Source: Nitrospira sp. (GTDB lineage: Bacteria > Nitrospirota > Nitrospiria > Nitrospirales > Nitrospiraceae). Taken from it: DNA of 64,000 nucleotides. Below, piece by piece: positions 33,883-42,205 of the stretch (position 1 is the first letter of the stretch; each line of letters starts with the position of its first letter). The notes under the pieces were generated by a model, which saw only the letters and a program-made list of their open reading frames with translations, ran no database searches and was not told the DNA's origin. The stretch lies in the NCBI GenBank assembly GCA_009594995.1, contig VOPR01000006.1, positions 141,570 through 205,569 on the forward strand, read 5' to 3'. Position numbers and translations under genes: made by a program.

Positions 33883-34737
33883 TCAGATGAGCGGGGCCGG
33901 AATCGCGAGCAGCGGGCAACGCGCGCCGCGCAGCACGCGTTCCGTGGTACTCCCGCGCAACATGTCCAGCAAGCTGTCCTGTCCCTTCGTCGCCATCACA
34001 ATCAAATCGACGTCGAACTCAGCCCCTGCCGCGAGAATCCATTCCACAGGGTCTCCTTTACCGAACAGCTGATTCCATGACCAGTCTGCTTTTTGTTCGA
34101 GCGCCAGCGTAGCGACGTCAGCTTCTTTTCCTGCGTGGACCAGCGTCAGTGTGACGGGGGGCTGGCTCAATTGCGAGACCAGTGCCGTCGCGGCATCGAT
34201 CGCCGGTTGAGAAGACGGCTCGCTCGAAATCGGCAAAAGCAGGCGATGCAGCGAGGTTTGGCCGGTTTCGCGGGCAACAAAGCCTGCCACGTTGGACGGC
34301 ACAAAGAGCGTTTTGACATGCATCTCCCGTGACACCGGCTCTGCCAGCGAATGATGCACCCATCGCGCGGCGCCCTCATGTTTGTGCGTGGCCAGCACCA
34401 TGAGATCTGTCGGTGCGGTTGTCAGGTGATGGATGATCGCTTGCTTCGCATCGCTGGCCAGAGCCCTCACCTTCCTGATTCGGATGCCGAGGGTGGTCAC
34501 ATCACCTTTCGAACTGGTTTCCGGGAGAAGCCCCCATTGCGCCAGCGTCGGGCGGACCCGGGGAAAATCCTCGAATCCCTCCGGCGAGACGGTGGGATCC
34601 ACGTGCATGATCGTTAGTTCGGCTCGATAGACTAACGCCAACTTCAGGGCATGGGCGAAAGCCACCTGGCTATCCCGCGAAAAATCCGTGGGGTGAAAGA
34701 TTCGATGAATCGCGAAAGGATTGCGCAACGCATTCAT
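33883..34737 (-). CDS. Tandem universal stress protein
   Basis: A 284-residue protein with two UspA domains, residues about 10-150 and 160-282. The first starts 'RIFHPTDFSRDSQVAFAHAL' and ends near 'HVKTLFVPSN'. The second ends with 'DLIVMATKGQDSLLDMLRGS' and 'TERVLRGARCPLLAIP', with the GxxGS-like ATP-binding pattern partly kept. It is expected in the cytoplasm in stress tolerance. ATG 34737 begins the first domain; the longer open frame upstream is not supported. Its stop abuts that of lhr. Confidence 0.85.
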   Translation of the reverse strand: MNALRNPFAIHRIFHPTDFSRDSQVAFAHALKLALVYRAELTIMHVDPTVSPEGFEDFPRVRPTLAQWGLLPETSSKGDVTTLGIRIRKVRALASDAKQAIIHHLTTAPTDLMVLATHKHEGAARWVHHSLAEPVSREMHVKTLFVPSNVAGFVARETGQTSLHRLLLPISSEPSSQPAIDAATALVSQLSQPPVTLTLVHAGKEADVATLALEQKADWSWNQLFGKGDPVEWILAAGAEFDVDLIVMATKGQDSLLDMLRGSTTERVLRGARCPLLAIPAPLI

Positions 34738-34793
34738 GTCGTGGTCGACTCCCGTGAGGTGCCGTGTGTTTCGTGAAATTGCCCGGTGAGCAG

Positions 34794-35189
34794 TCAGTGT
34801 GCCGCAGCCTGCAGATCCTTCACCAGGTCGGCCGTTGACCGGCTGCCGGAGTGGCTCCAGCGGTTGAACGAAGCCTGCGCGTCCGGTCGAAACGTCTGCG
34901 CATTCGAGATCGTGGTGAGCGTGCCCAGCGAAGCCAGATATTCGCCTTGCCCTCGCGCCGCATCGGCTTCCAGATTGTCCGCGTTGTAGGCCGTGAAGGC
35001 CGCCACCTTGTGGTCGGCTTTCAGTAGGCCGTCTTCGTTCCACCAGATGCGGCCGGATGTGGTACCGGTGATGTTGGAGGTCGTATCCGTGGTTTCCTTG
35101 AAGGTGGCCTTGAAAGAGCAGGCCGAGAGCAGCAACATGAACGAGAGTCCGCCGACTGCAGCGATGGTCGAGCGATGTGTCGATGACAT
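34794..35189 (-). CDS. Small lipoprotein, possibly DUF3015-like
   Basis: A 131-residue protein with a hydrophobic signal and lipobox 'LSAC', so lipid-anchored. The C-terminal 'DAARGQGEYLASLGTLTTI' resembles the 'ARGxGExLxxLA' stretch of DUF3015 proteins, but the match is short and uncertain. GGGAG precedes the ATG by 8 bases. It has its own promoter with a palindrome and is divergent from the DUF3617 gene. Confidence 0.65.
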   Translation of the reverse strand: MSSTHRSTIAAVGGLSFMLLLSACSFKATFKETTDTTSNITGTTSGRIWWNEDGLLKADHKVAAFTAYNADNLEADAARGQGEYLASLGTLTTISNAQTFRPDAQASFNRWSHSGSRSTADLVKDLQAAAH

Positions 35190-35231
35190 ACGTAGTGCTC
35201 CCTTCGTGAGAGTTGATGACGGTATTGGTCG

Positions 35232-35248
35232 CGACTATACCATAGTCG
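35232..35248. promoter_or_regulatory. Palindrome overlapping an extended -10 promoter
   Basis: CGACTAT and ATAGTCG are exact 7-base arms around ACC. On the minus strand the same bases contain TGGTATAGT (35242-35234), an extended -10 that would start the lipoprotein mRNA near 35227, about 37 bases before its ATG. A repressor bound to the palindrome would block the promoter. Confidence 0.45.
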
Positions 35249-35427
35249 ACATGGAAATGAGCCTGAGGCGCGTCGCTGCTCGAAGGCGCAGGTAACGGTT
35301 GACAATGTCCCGAGGCATGAGCACAATCGCCGGGTCCTTGATGGGGCACGAATTCGGGCGAGGCGGTCTGGGGGAGAATGATCAACCCAGGAGCAGACGC
35401 ACCCCGGTATTACAAGGAGGTTGCACG

Positions 35428-35868
35428 ATGAAGGCTGGCATTTGGCTGTATGCGATCGCGGGCGTGATCTGCGCGGCGGCACCCGTGCAGGCGGAATCCG
35501 TTCCCCTGAAGCCCGGCGAATACCAGGTCACGGCGGTCACCGAAAGCAGTAGTGGCGAGGCGGGCAAACCGGACACTCATAGCCGATGCGTGCGGGAAGA
35601 GCACCTCGCGAATCCGGATGCCGTCTTTAACTACTATGCGTTGAACGGGTTCAAACCGAATCCGGCGAACAAGGTCATGAATGTCTCGATGCACGGCGGG
35701 ACAGTCAGCTATGACATCGAGGGCGTCTATGCGATTACCCGCGTGGAAGGCACGGTGTCAAACACGAGTTTTTCGGTCGTTCGCAAAGCTACCCCCAAAG
35801 GCGATAAAGCCTTGTCGGTGACGATGAAAGTGGACGGAAAACGAACCGGGGATTGTCCGGCTAAGTGA
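35428..35868 (+). CDS. DUF3617-like exported protein
   Basis: A 146-residue protein with a Sec signal (residues 1-22) and a DUF3617-like domain: 'PLKPGEYQVTAVTE' at the start, two conserved cysteines ('SRCVREEHL' and the final 'GDCPAK') and a central beta-rich region. The family is periplasmic and of unknown role. CAAGGAGG lies 7 bases before the ATG at 35428. A GC-rich hairpin follows the stop. Confidence 0.75.
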   Translation: MKAGIWLYAIAGVICAAAPVQAESVPLKPGEYQVTAVTESSSGEAGKPDTHSRCVREEHLANPDAVFNYYALNGFKPNPANKVMNVSMHGGTVSYDIEGVYAITRVEGTVSNTSFSVVRKATPKGDKALSVTMKVDGKRTGDCPAK

Positions 35869-35912
35869 TGCCGGTCAGGTCACGTGTCGACACGACGATA
35901 TGCCTGCTGATG

Positions 35913-35938
35913 CGGAGGCCGGGCTGCCCCGGCCTCCG
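35913..35938. terminator. GC-rich bidirectional terminator hairpin
   Basis: CGGAGGCCGG (35913-35922) pairs exactly with CCGGCCTCCG (35929-35938) over a 6-base loop. It lies between the convergent DUF3617 and DUF2330 genes and lacks a U-tract. Confidence 0.55.
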
Positions 35939-35956
35939 GCGTTTCGCCTGCTCCCG

Positions 35957-37300
35957 CTAGTTCGCCCACAACCGCTGATACCACTTCTTTTCTTCGCTTG
36001 CCGGCAGTGATGCAATGTTCATCGTCTTGCGAATATCGCTGATGTTCCAACCGGTCAGAGACGCCAGTGTCTGCGCTTCCCGCTCATAGCGCTCGCGCAA
36101 CTGGCGCCGGTAGGCCGTGGCGGCTTGGCACTCATCCGTCCCCGTCCACGGGTGACGCAGGATGTAGCGGGCCTGGAAATTGCCGCGATCGGAGGTCTCT
36201 TGGAACATCAGATCTTCGGGGAAATGTGCGGCATCGTAACGGACGTGTAACCTGGTCAGGAATATTTGCGCCATCGGCATGCCTTTCCCCATCCGGCCGT
36301 TGCTCTCCTGCCAGAAGACGCCCAGGCCTCGCAGTTCCTCGGCCGAGAGCGGATTGGCCGCACAGGGATCGCACCAGTTCATATCCCAGGCATATTCCAT
36401 GAAGACGCCGCGCTCGCTTTCCCGCTTCACCTGCTGGCTGAACAGGTCGCGATAGAACTCACCGAATTTGTCCTTCACGTAGAGCGGAACTTCCTGCGCC
36501 TCCGGCAACCGCACGGTCCGGTAGTTCGTCGTTTCCACACGGCCCTGTTTGGTCAAAAAGTAGATGAACAGCTCCTGCGCGCCGTCAGCATTGACTGTGC
36601 CCAGGCGGATCGGCAGCATAAACTTGGATGATTCGAACGCAAGCTGGAGCGGCCGGAGATGTGTCAGGCCCAGCTTGGTTTGCTCGCCCAGATTCACCTT
36701 CGCCACGAAGAATTTCATGCCCTGTTTGAGATAGCTCTGCAAGACCGTCGATGCACCGGTCGGGATGCGATACCCGTTTTCGGCTAGCCAGGTTTCGAGG
36801 CCGTTACTTTCCTTGGCGGAGAGAATCAGAATGTCGTATTCACCAACCGTGTATTGAGCCTCCACCGTGACGCCCAGGGCCTTGTCGCGTTCGCGGGGCG
36901 CTGCGGCCGCCGGCGCCATGCTCCTCATTGCGTCCATACTGCGGCGTTCCATCAGTTCGTAGCGCAGGCAGGGATTTTCGTCGAAGTATTCCACCAGCCG
37001 GGGTGCCGAATAGTCGGCCAGATGCTTGAGCAGGGTCGGATCGCCGACGTGGATCTGCTCCTTCTCCAGGAGGGTCGGCACCGGCACCACGAGAGCAAAC
37101 TCTTTCACGTCGCCTGTGAAATCATTCGCCATGGTGATGACGGTCTTGTTGTCGTGGCGCGCGATGGCGACTTCGGAGGCCTTGTTGAACAGTTTTGTGT
37201 CGGCCTTGCCGACATAGAAGCCGCAAAAGGCCGCAGCTTCGCCGGCCCAGGCGAATAGCCCCAAGCTCAAGAGCAATGACGGAACGATGGCACGTCGCAT
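35957..37300 (-). CDS. DUF2330 exported protein (own ribosome site inside a longer frame)
   Basis: A 447-residue protein with a textbook signal peptide ('SLLLSLGLFAWAGEAAAF') and a DUF2330 domain with 'FCGFYVGKADTKLFNKASE' and 'ALVVPVPTLLEKEQIHVGD'. 'NENPCLRYE'-type and 'MNWCDPCAANPLS' stretches hold paired cysteines. The family is extracytoplasmic and of unknown function. AAGGAGG sits 5 bases before ATG 37300, so independent translation is very likely. The frame upstream is open and in register with the RnfD-like gene, which has no stop before this start. Confidence 0.85.
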   Translation of the reverse strand: MRRAIVPSLLLSLGLFAWAGEAAAFCGFYVGKADTKLFNKASEVAIARHDNKTVITMANDFTGDVKEFALVVPVPTLLEKEQIHVGDPTLLKHLADYSAPRLVEYFDENPCLRYELMERRSMDAMRSMAPAAAAPRERDKALGVTVEAQYTVGEYDILILSAKESNGLETWLAENGYRIPTGASTVLQSYLKQGMKFFVAKVNLGEQTKLGLTHLRPLQLAFESSKFMLPIRLGTVNADGAQELFIYFLTKQGRVETTNYRTVRLPEAQEVPLYVKDKFGEFYRDLFSQQVKRESERGVFMEYAWDMNWCDPCAANPLSAEELRGLGVFWQESNGRMGKGMPMAQIFLTRLHVRYDAAHFPEDLMFQETSDRGNFQARYILRHPWTGTDECQAATAYRRQLRERYEREAQTLASLTGWNISDIRKTMNIASLPASEEKKWYQRLWAN

Positions 37301-38200
37301 AGGAACCTCCTTGCTTGGTGATAGGACAGGGGAGAGCACGGAAACAGGGATGAGACCCGTCTGAGTTGAACGACCGGTTGAGGGGGTCGTCCAGTGATAG
37401 CGTGAACCGGGACATACGTAATCGATCAATGGGACAAGCGGCGCGCAGACGATGAGGCCCCAGAGCGGGCCGTTCGGTTTGAACCATCCGAACTGCACAT
37501 AGAGTGCGGCCAGGGATACGAGAAGCGCATAGGCCAGTCGACCAGTCCGTGAATCGGGCGTCGTCTTCGGATCCGAGATCATGAAGAAGGCAAAGATCAG
37601 CAGCGCGCCGCTTTCGATTTGATGAAACGGAATCGTGAGTGGATCACCGAGCCACAGGGCCCGTGCAAACAGGAGCCCGACGTAGACGGCGAGAAAGGCG
37701 AACGTCACATCCGCCCGCGCCGCCCGGGTCACAACGAGACTGCCGAGGCAGGCGATGAGAAAACCGAACCAGGCGACCTGGCCCCATTGCCCAGGTGAGA
37801 TCCAGCCCATCCCGCTCGCGAGCGCGATGGCCAACGCCAGGTTGGTCGGATTGAACAGATGTTTGTCATTCCACCGGAACACGAACTTGCTGCCGATGGC
37901 GACGATCGAGGCCAATGCCGCGACGGCAAGGTAATCGGTGCGGAGCAGCAGGCAGAGCGACAGGGAAGAAATGAGCGCGCTCTTGGGATCAAAGAACGGG
38001 AGCTTGGCGACACGCGTTCCGGCATATTGAGTGAGCAGCGCCGTCCCGATGGTGACGGCGATCTGCCAAACGCTCACGTCGAAGTGGAGCCAAAACAGAC
38101 CGTACGTCAACAACGTTCCCAAACTGGCGATTTGGTAGAGGCGGGGATCGCGCCGATGAACTGATGGATTCGATTTCGATTTGACCTCGGTGTGCTCCAT
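35957..38200 (-). CDS. RnfD/NqrB-like membrane domain reading in frame into DUF2330
   Basis: The frame from ATG 38200 runs 747 codons. Residues 1-280 are a polytopic membrane domain of the RnfD/NQR2 family, with 'FNPTNLALAIAL' and 'FMISDPKTTPDSR', the 'SDPKTTP' block that carries the flavin threonine in RnfD/NqrB. About 20 linker residues then lead without a stop into the DUF2330 signal peptide at residue 301. Either the protein is a real fusion, exporting DUF2330 after the last helix, or the upstream gene lost its stop. GGGAGG precedes ATG 38200. No other rnf or nqr genes are nearby. Confidence 0.7.
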   Translation of the reverse strand: MEHTEVKSKSNPSVHRRDPRLYQIASLGTLLTYGLFWLHFDVSVWQIAVTIGTALLTQYAGTRVAKLPFFDPKSALISSLSLCLLLRTDYLAVAALASIVAIGSKFVFRWNDKHLFNPTNLALAIALASGMGWISPGQWGQVAWFGFLIACLGSLVVTRAARADVTFAFLAVYVGLLFARALWLGDPLTIPFHQIESGALLIFAFFMISDPKTTPDSRTGRLAYALLVSLAALYVQFGWFKPNGPLWGLIVCAPLVPLIDYVCPGSRYHWTTPSTGRSTQTGLIPVSVLSPVLSPSKEVPMRRAIVPSLLLSLGLFAWAGEAAAFCGFYVGKADTKLFNKASEVAIARHDNKTVITMANDFTGDVKEFALVVPVPTLLEKEQIHVGDPTLLKHLADYSAPRLVEYFDENPCLRYELMERRSMDAMRSMAPAAAAPRERDKALGVTVEAQYTVGEYDILILSAKESNGLETWLAENGYRIPTGASTVLQSYLKQGMKFFVAKVNLGEQTKLGLTHLRPLQLAFESSKFMLPIRLGTVNADGAQELFIYFLTKQGRVETTNYRTVRLPEAQEVPLYVKDKFGEFYRDLFSQQVKRESERGVFMEYAWDMNWCDPCAANPLSAEELRGLGVFWQESNGRMGKGMPMAQIFLTRLHVRYDAAHFPEDLMFQETSDRGNFQARYILRHPWTGTDECQAATAYRRQLRERYEREAQTLASLTGWNISDIRKTMNIASLPASEEKKWYQRLWAN

Positions 38201-38572
38201 GTGTCCTCCCTTCACAGGAGGGTATGGGGCGAGGGGAGCAATCCTTTCAGGTCTCGATGCAAGTTGTCTAAATGACCGAATTACAATGGCGATCGTCGTT
38301 ATTGCGACCGAGAACCTATGGCGAAATCGTGGCTAGCGGTCGGCCGATGCCACAATATGGTTACATTTCTCTGTATACCCTTTGGCGCTGATTCCTCGTC
38401 TTGCCAATTTTCCCGGTCCTGCTAAAATCCCCGCCGGAGTGACAGAACTGTGTCCTGCTTCGGCGGCGGGGCGCGTGGGCGATCACGCGGCTGCTGCCCT
38501 GGACGTACAGAAGCTCATCTGTTCGAGAGTCCTACCCTTGGACAGGCGTCGTACCGAACGTGGAGTGTCATC
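38201..38572. other. Divergent intergenic region
   Basis: About 370 bases between the RnfD-like gene and the divergent exported-protein gene. It holds the extended -10 at 38420-38428 and a short open frame (GTG 38439 to TGA 38576) that overlaps the downstream start as ATGA. No other feature is convincing. Confidence 0.45.
38420..38428 (+). promoter_or_regulatory. Extended -10 element upstream of the exported-protein gene
   Basis: TGCTAAAAT is identical to the element before the histidine kinase gene. It would start a transcript near 38435, about 138 bases before ATG 38573, or a few bases before the GTG at 38439. Confidence 0.4.
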
Positions 38573-39487
38573 ATGAACCAACTGTGGATTCGCATTGTTG
38601 TGCCCACTGTGGCCTCATTCTGCGCCGTGCTGGGCGCAACCAGCCTGGTGTTCGCGGATTGTGTCGATGGGGTGCGTTCTCCCTCCGCAGCCGAGATAGA
38701 GTTCGCCGCTCGGGCAGAGGCGGCGTTGGCGGCCGCCTTGCCTGCCCCCATTGCCAATAGCGAGCGCCGCGGCGCTCCCTACGATTTTTCCAAGCAGCCG
38801 CGCTTGTCGTTTTGCCGGGGTGACAAGGAAGGCGCGTTTTCGGTCGGTGTAGCGGGTGGGTATCTCTACAAATTCCCGAAGGCTGAGTACGACCGTCTGT
38901 ACGTGGAGCGCAAAGCTGTCGAGAAGCAGATCGAAGAATTGGAAAAGCTGCCGCCGGAGAAAGAGGCGGAATACAAGCAGCTGCTCGCTCAGGCGCGGGC
39001 TATCTATGATGCTGCGCCGCGGCGCCAGCGAAAAGACCCGCCGTTTACGCCGGAGCAGCAGGCGCAGGTGGATCGCGCGAATGTCGAAGGCCGCAAGGTC
39101 GAACAGGCGGCCAGCACGGTCGTCAGCGACCACAGGGCCAGCGTCAAATCACAGACCGATTCACTCCGGGCGCAGGCCAAGCGGTTGGAGGGATTTCCCC
39201 AGGAACTCTCGGTGCAGCTGGGGATGAACCTGGATCGCCTTCCTGAGAGCGGCCCCACCGTGGCAACGCTCGGCGCCGCAAGCGCGGCGCGCAGCACGGG
39301 CCTCCGTGTGCACAATGTAGTGTTGGTCGTCGAGGGACGGGAAGGGCCGGCCAGACAAGCGTTATTCGACGCGGTGGATAAGAGCTATCTGCAGGAGTTG
39401 ATCGGGCAACCCTTGCCGGACGTCGCGGCGTCAAAGCTCCGGGCTGAGCGCGCTGCCTCAGCTGCCCCTGTGTCGGCGCCTCGTTGA
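38573..39487 (+). CDS. Exported protein with helical coiled-coil centre, unknown family
   Basis: A 304-residue protein with a Sec signal (residues 1-28, 'SLVFADC'). The mature protein has 'GAFSVGVAGGYLYKFPKAEY', then a charged helical region of about 100 residues ('KAVEKQIEELEKLPPEKEAE'), and a C-terminal mixed domain with 'GLRVHNVVLVVEGREGPARQ'. No family is recognised. GGAG lies 6-7 bases before the ATG at 38573. The large coiled segment suggests a structural or scaffolding role in the periplasm. Confidence 0.65.
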   Translation: MNQLWIRIVVPTVASFCAVLGATSLVFADCVDGVRSPSAAEIEFAARAEAALAAALPAPIANSERRGAPYDFSKQPRLSFCRGDKEGAFSVGVAGGYLYKFPKAEYDRLYVERKAVEKQIEELEKLPPEKEAEYKQLLAQARAIYDAAPRRQRKDPPFTPEQQAQVDRANVEGRKVEQAASTVVSDHRASVKSQTDSLRAQAKRLEGFPQELSVQLGMNLDRLPESGPTVATLGAASAARSTGLRVHNVVLVVEGREGPARQALFDAVDKSYLQELIGQPLPDVAASKLRAERAASAAPVSAPR

Positions 39488-39912
39488 TGACCGAGGGGTG
39501 GACGCGGTGTACCGCGCTGCCCCTCCATGTGCGCTCCTGGAAACCTCTCTTCAAAATGGGGTCTGACGGCGGGCCGGTTTCATGTACGTGCGCGAGACCT
39601 CCTGACTATTCAACCAGGGCGCATTCATGAGGCTGTTTACTGCCACCAGATCGCCGACGGTCAATACCGAACCCGAACTGAATCCGAACTTCGTCTTCGA
39701 TCTTTCGCACAATTCGTCTCTTTCAGATGCTCCTCACCGGCCCGGTGTTTCTGAATGACGAGTCCAAGAAGTCCAACCTTCTGTCGCTACCCCTATCGCG
39801 ATCGAAAGCGTAGTCTGAGGCGGGCGAGTGAGAAGTTGACCTCTGCCGTTGCGTCGGCGGGACATCGCCCATTTTCCGGTAACGCCCAGCCTCCTCCGGT
39901 ATAATCCCTTCC
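39488..39912. other. Gene-poor stretch
   Basis: About 425 bases with no convincing gene. Its 75-codon frame at 39527-39754 has no ribosome site and no recognisable sequence. Only the TATAAT at its right edge can be supported. Confidence 0.45.
39900..39905 (+). promoter_or_regulatory. Consensus TATAAT 7 bases before the start codon
   Basis: A perfect -10 ends at 39905 and the ATG is at 39913, so transcription should begin at or beside the start codon. There is no clear -35 and no Shine-Dalgarno. Confidence 0.5.
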
Positions 39913-40275
39913 ATGCTCGAGATTCTCCTCGTGCTCGCGAGCCTCGTGGTGATCGGATTGATCGGCCTGGTGGCGGTTTTCATCACGCCGTCGAGGATGG
40001 TGGAGTTCGGGCTCTTCGGGTTGGCGCTGGGCCTGTTCATCGGAATTCCAACGGGGTGGTGGTATCACGTTGTGCTCTATCGCGCACTGACGGCGCGTAG
40101 GGCGCTGCCGGCTGGCTGGTGGCGGAAGCCGGTGGAATTGCATCCGTTGCTCACGTTGGACGAATACCGGCGCGTACGCCCTTGGTTTGTGGCGGGCGCG
40201 TTGGGATTTTTCTTGTGCCTCATCGGCGGCGTTGCAGCGATTGCCGGAATGCTGGTGATCCGGTTGTATCCGTGA
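39913..40275 (+). CDS. Small three-helix membrane protein
   Basis: A 120-residue protein with helices at about residues 3-25, 31-53 and 94-116, and a polar middle loop ('RALTARRALPAGWWRKPVEL'). No family is recognised. It stands alone and is convergent with the DUF4384 gene. The start at 39913 follows from the hydrophobic N-terminus and the -10 just upstream. Confidence 0.65.
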   Translation: MLEILLVLASLVVIGLIGLVAVFITPSRMVEFGLFGLALGLFIGIPTGWWYHVVLYRALTARRALPAGWWRKPVELHPLLTLDEYRRVRPWFVAGALGFFLCLIGGVAAIAGMLVIRLYP

Positions 40276-40299
40276 AGCGGAGTGCTGAACGACTGGAAG

Positions 40300-41655
40300 T
40301 TATGGGCTGACCGGAATTTCGACGGAGAGTTGGGCACTGGTTGACGGATCCTGGCTCACGACGTATGTGGCCTGTTCCTGATTGCCGGCGGAGATGGACT
40401 CGGTGAGCAGATTGGCTGAGAACCGATCCAGCATACCGACTTCCTGCATTGTCAGCGGTCCGAATGGTTTTGGGGAGAGACGGATAATCAGCGTAATCAG
40501 TCCATTTTCAGCCGGCGGTGGCATAGGGATCTCGCTTCGCTTTCCGGCCAACAGTTTGAGAGAGATCTTCCCCGTTTCCTGTGGCGGCCACCAGAGCCTG
40601 GTACCGGCGGAGCCGAGGTTTTGGAGAAGCTGGAGATAGGCGTCCTGCGTGGCTTCTACGCTGATGCGCACCGGTTCCTTGCTTCGGGCTGCCATCGCGG
40701 CATTGACTTCCTGGCTCTGCCCGCCGCTATCCCGCGTCACAAAGCTGTAGCGCAGACCTAACGGCTTCACTAGCCCTGACGCGCCGCCGCCTTTTCCCTC
40801 CAGCGCAAACTGATCTGTTCTTGTTTCAGGCTGGTCTGCCTGTGTCGGGGCCTGGCCGTAGAAGAGAGCTCGGGCACTTTTCTTCGGGGCGGGCGTGGCC
40901 GCGGCCGATACGGTTGCCGGGGCCTGCAGGGGCGCCGGGGCTGCAGCTGGTGCGGGGGCAGTTGCCGGCGGCGGCGCGGATGCGGCGAGCTTCCGGTCAG
41001 GCAATGGGGGCGCCGGCTTTGCTGCCTGTTCTGTTGTCGCCAGGGGCGCTTGCCGTTCCAACTCATCGCGCTCGCGTCGAGGCATGGCGTTCTCAGCGAG
41101 AGAGTTGTCCGTTGATCGGTCCTGAGTTGCGATGGGTGCAGACCGTTCGCGCTTGGCCAATGTCTCGGTCCGCGTCTCTTTCTTCGCCGGCTCGGTGCGT
41201 GCCTTCGCTTTCAGTTCCGTCGCAGCCGGAGGTGGTGACGGTTGTATGGATGGTTGCGCGGACTGAACCGGCGGCACGGCTGGTTTCGACTCCTCGGTCA
41301 CGACTGATTGAGTCGCCCGGTCGACGCTCTCCTGATAGATTCTGGTGCCGAACGCGATGGCGAAGACCGCTGCTGCGAGGCCGCCTGCAAAGGCGAGCCC
41401 TGCCGGCTTCCTGAACCAGGCCCACCAAGGCCGTGCCCTGTCGGCCTCGGAAGCGTCTGATTGCTGCAATGCCCGGAGAAGTCGGCGGCGAACATCAGGA
41501 TCCGCCAGCAATTCCTTCAGCGCCTGCTCGTCCGCCAGGGCGTTGAACAGCTGTTGGTCCTGCAGGGCGGCTGTGTAGAGTCGTGAGCGCTCCTCCGGCG
41601 TCAGCGTATTCGCTGCGAACCCACCGAGCAATTTTTCGAGATCGTGTTCGGACAT
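40300..41655 (-). CDS. Anti-sigma-factor-like membrane protein with DUF4384-type C-terminus
   Basis: A 451-residue protein. The N-terminal 70 residues are helical ('LEKLLGGFAANTLTPEER', 'RRRLLRALQQS') and resemble the cytoplasmic domain of anti-sigma factors, without the zinc motif. One membrane helix follows at about residues 82-102, then a long Pro/Ala/Thr-rich periplasmic spacer, and a C-terminal beta domain near 330-440 resembling DUF4384 ('ISVEATQDAYLQLLQNLGSA'). It follows the ECF sigma gene by 40 bases, the normal anti-sigma position, so it probably holds that sigma factor and senses the envelope through its C-terminus. Confidence 0.7.
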   Translation of the reverse strand: MSEHDLEKLLGGFAANTLTPEERSRLYTAALQDQQLFNALADEQALKELLADPDVRRRLLRALQQSDASEADRARPWWAWFRKPAGLAFAGGLAAAVFAIAFGTRIYQESVDRATQSVVTEESKPAVPPVQSAQPSIQPSPPPAATELKAKARTEPAKKETRTETLAKRERSAPIATQDRSTDNSLAENAMPRRERDELERQAPLATTEQAAKPAPPLPDRKLAASAPPPATAPAPAAAPAPLQAPATVSAAATPAPKKSARALFYGQAPTQADQPETRTDQFALEGKGGGASGLVKPLGLRYSFVTRDSGGQSQEVNAAMAARSKEPVRISVEATQDAYLQLLQNLGSAGTRLWWPPQETGKISLKLLAGKRSEIPMPPPAENGLITLIIRLSPKPFGPLTMQEVGMLDRFSANLLTESISAGNQEQATYVVSQDPSTSAQLSVEIPVSP

Positions 41656-41695
41656 CTTTGTCACTGCATAGCACGTCAAACGGCTGCCGACACCA

Positions 41696-42193
41696 TCATT
41701 CCCACGTGCCGCCCATCAAACTCAACAACTGTTTCCGGCAGCGAAGATCCCAGGTGTAAATGGTGTTGATCGAGGGCTGTTGCATGAGGCGTTGAATCTC
41801 CGGAAAGCTATTCCCCTCCAGTTTCCATCTGAACAGATCGCGACAACGTTCTCCGAGTTGAGCCACGGCGGCCAGGAGTCGTTCGACGCGTTGCTTTTGA
41901 TCCAACAGTGTCGCCGGATCGTCGCCGGGATTGGCCAACGGCAGCTCATCGACCGACTTCTGATGATACTCGCCGCGCCGGAGTGACTTACGATGGGCAT
42001 CCAGCATTTTAAACCGGAGCACTTGAAAGGCCAGGGGGACCAGTTCAGTCAGTTCGGTGACGCGTGCATACTTTTCCTGCAGCACGACCAGGACCTCCTG
42101 CGTGAGGTCCTCGGCGAGATCCCTCGATACACGTGATGTCGCAAAGGCGAGAATCCTTTCGCGCAAGCTGATGAGGATGTCGTCTCGGTGCAT
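41696..42193 (-). CDS. ECF-type RNA polymerase sigma factor
   Basis: A 165-residue sigma-70-family protein. Region 2 shows 'SRDLAEDLTQEVLVVLQEKY', the core-binding and -10-recognising helices, and region 4 near residues 110-155 shows 'LGERCRDLFRWKLEGNSFPE' with a following helix-turn-helix. It is short, as ECF factors are. The next gene encodes a putative membrane anti-sigma. Only 12 bases separate it from the amidohydrolase upstream, so all may be on one transcript. Confidence 0.82.
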   Translation of the reverse strand: MHRDDILISLRERILAFATSRVSRDLAEDLTQEVLVVLQEKYARVTELTELVPLAFQVLRFKMLDAHRKSLRRGEYHQKSVDELPLANPGDDPATLLDQKQRVERLLAAVAQLGERCRDLFRWKLEGNSFPEIQRLMQQPSINTIYTWDLRCRKQLLSLMGGTWE

Positions 42194-42205
42194 GAATGAG
42201 CCTGG

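Noticed and set aside
34738..35385. N-terminal extension of the universal stress protein frame
   Set aside because: It covers the small lipoprotein gene in another frame and does not resemble Usp sequence.
39527..39754. A 75-codon plus-strand frame
   Set aside because: No ribosome site and no protein-like pattern; treated as non-coding.
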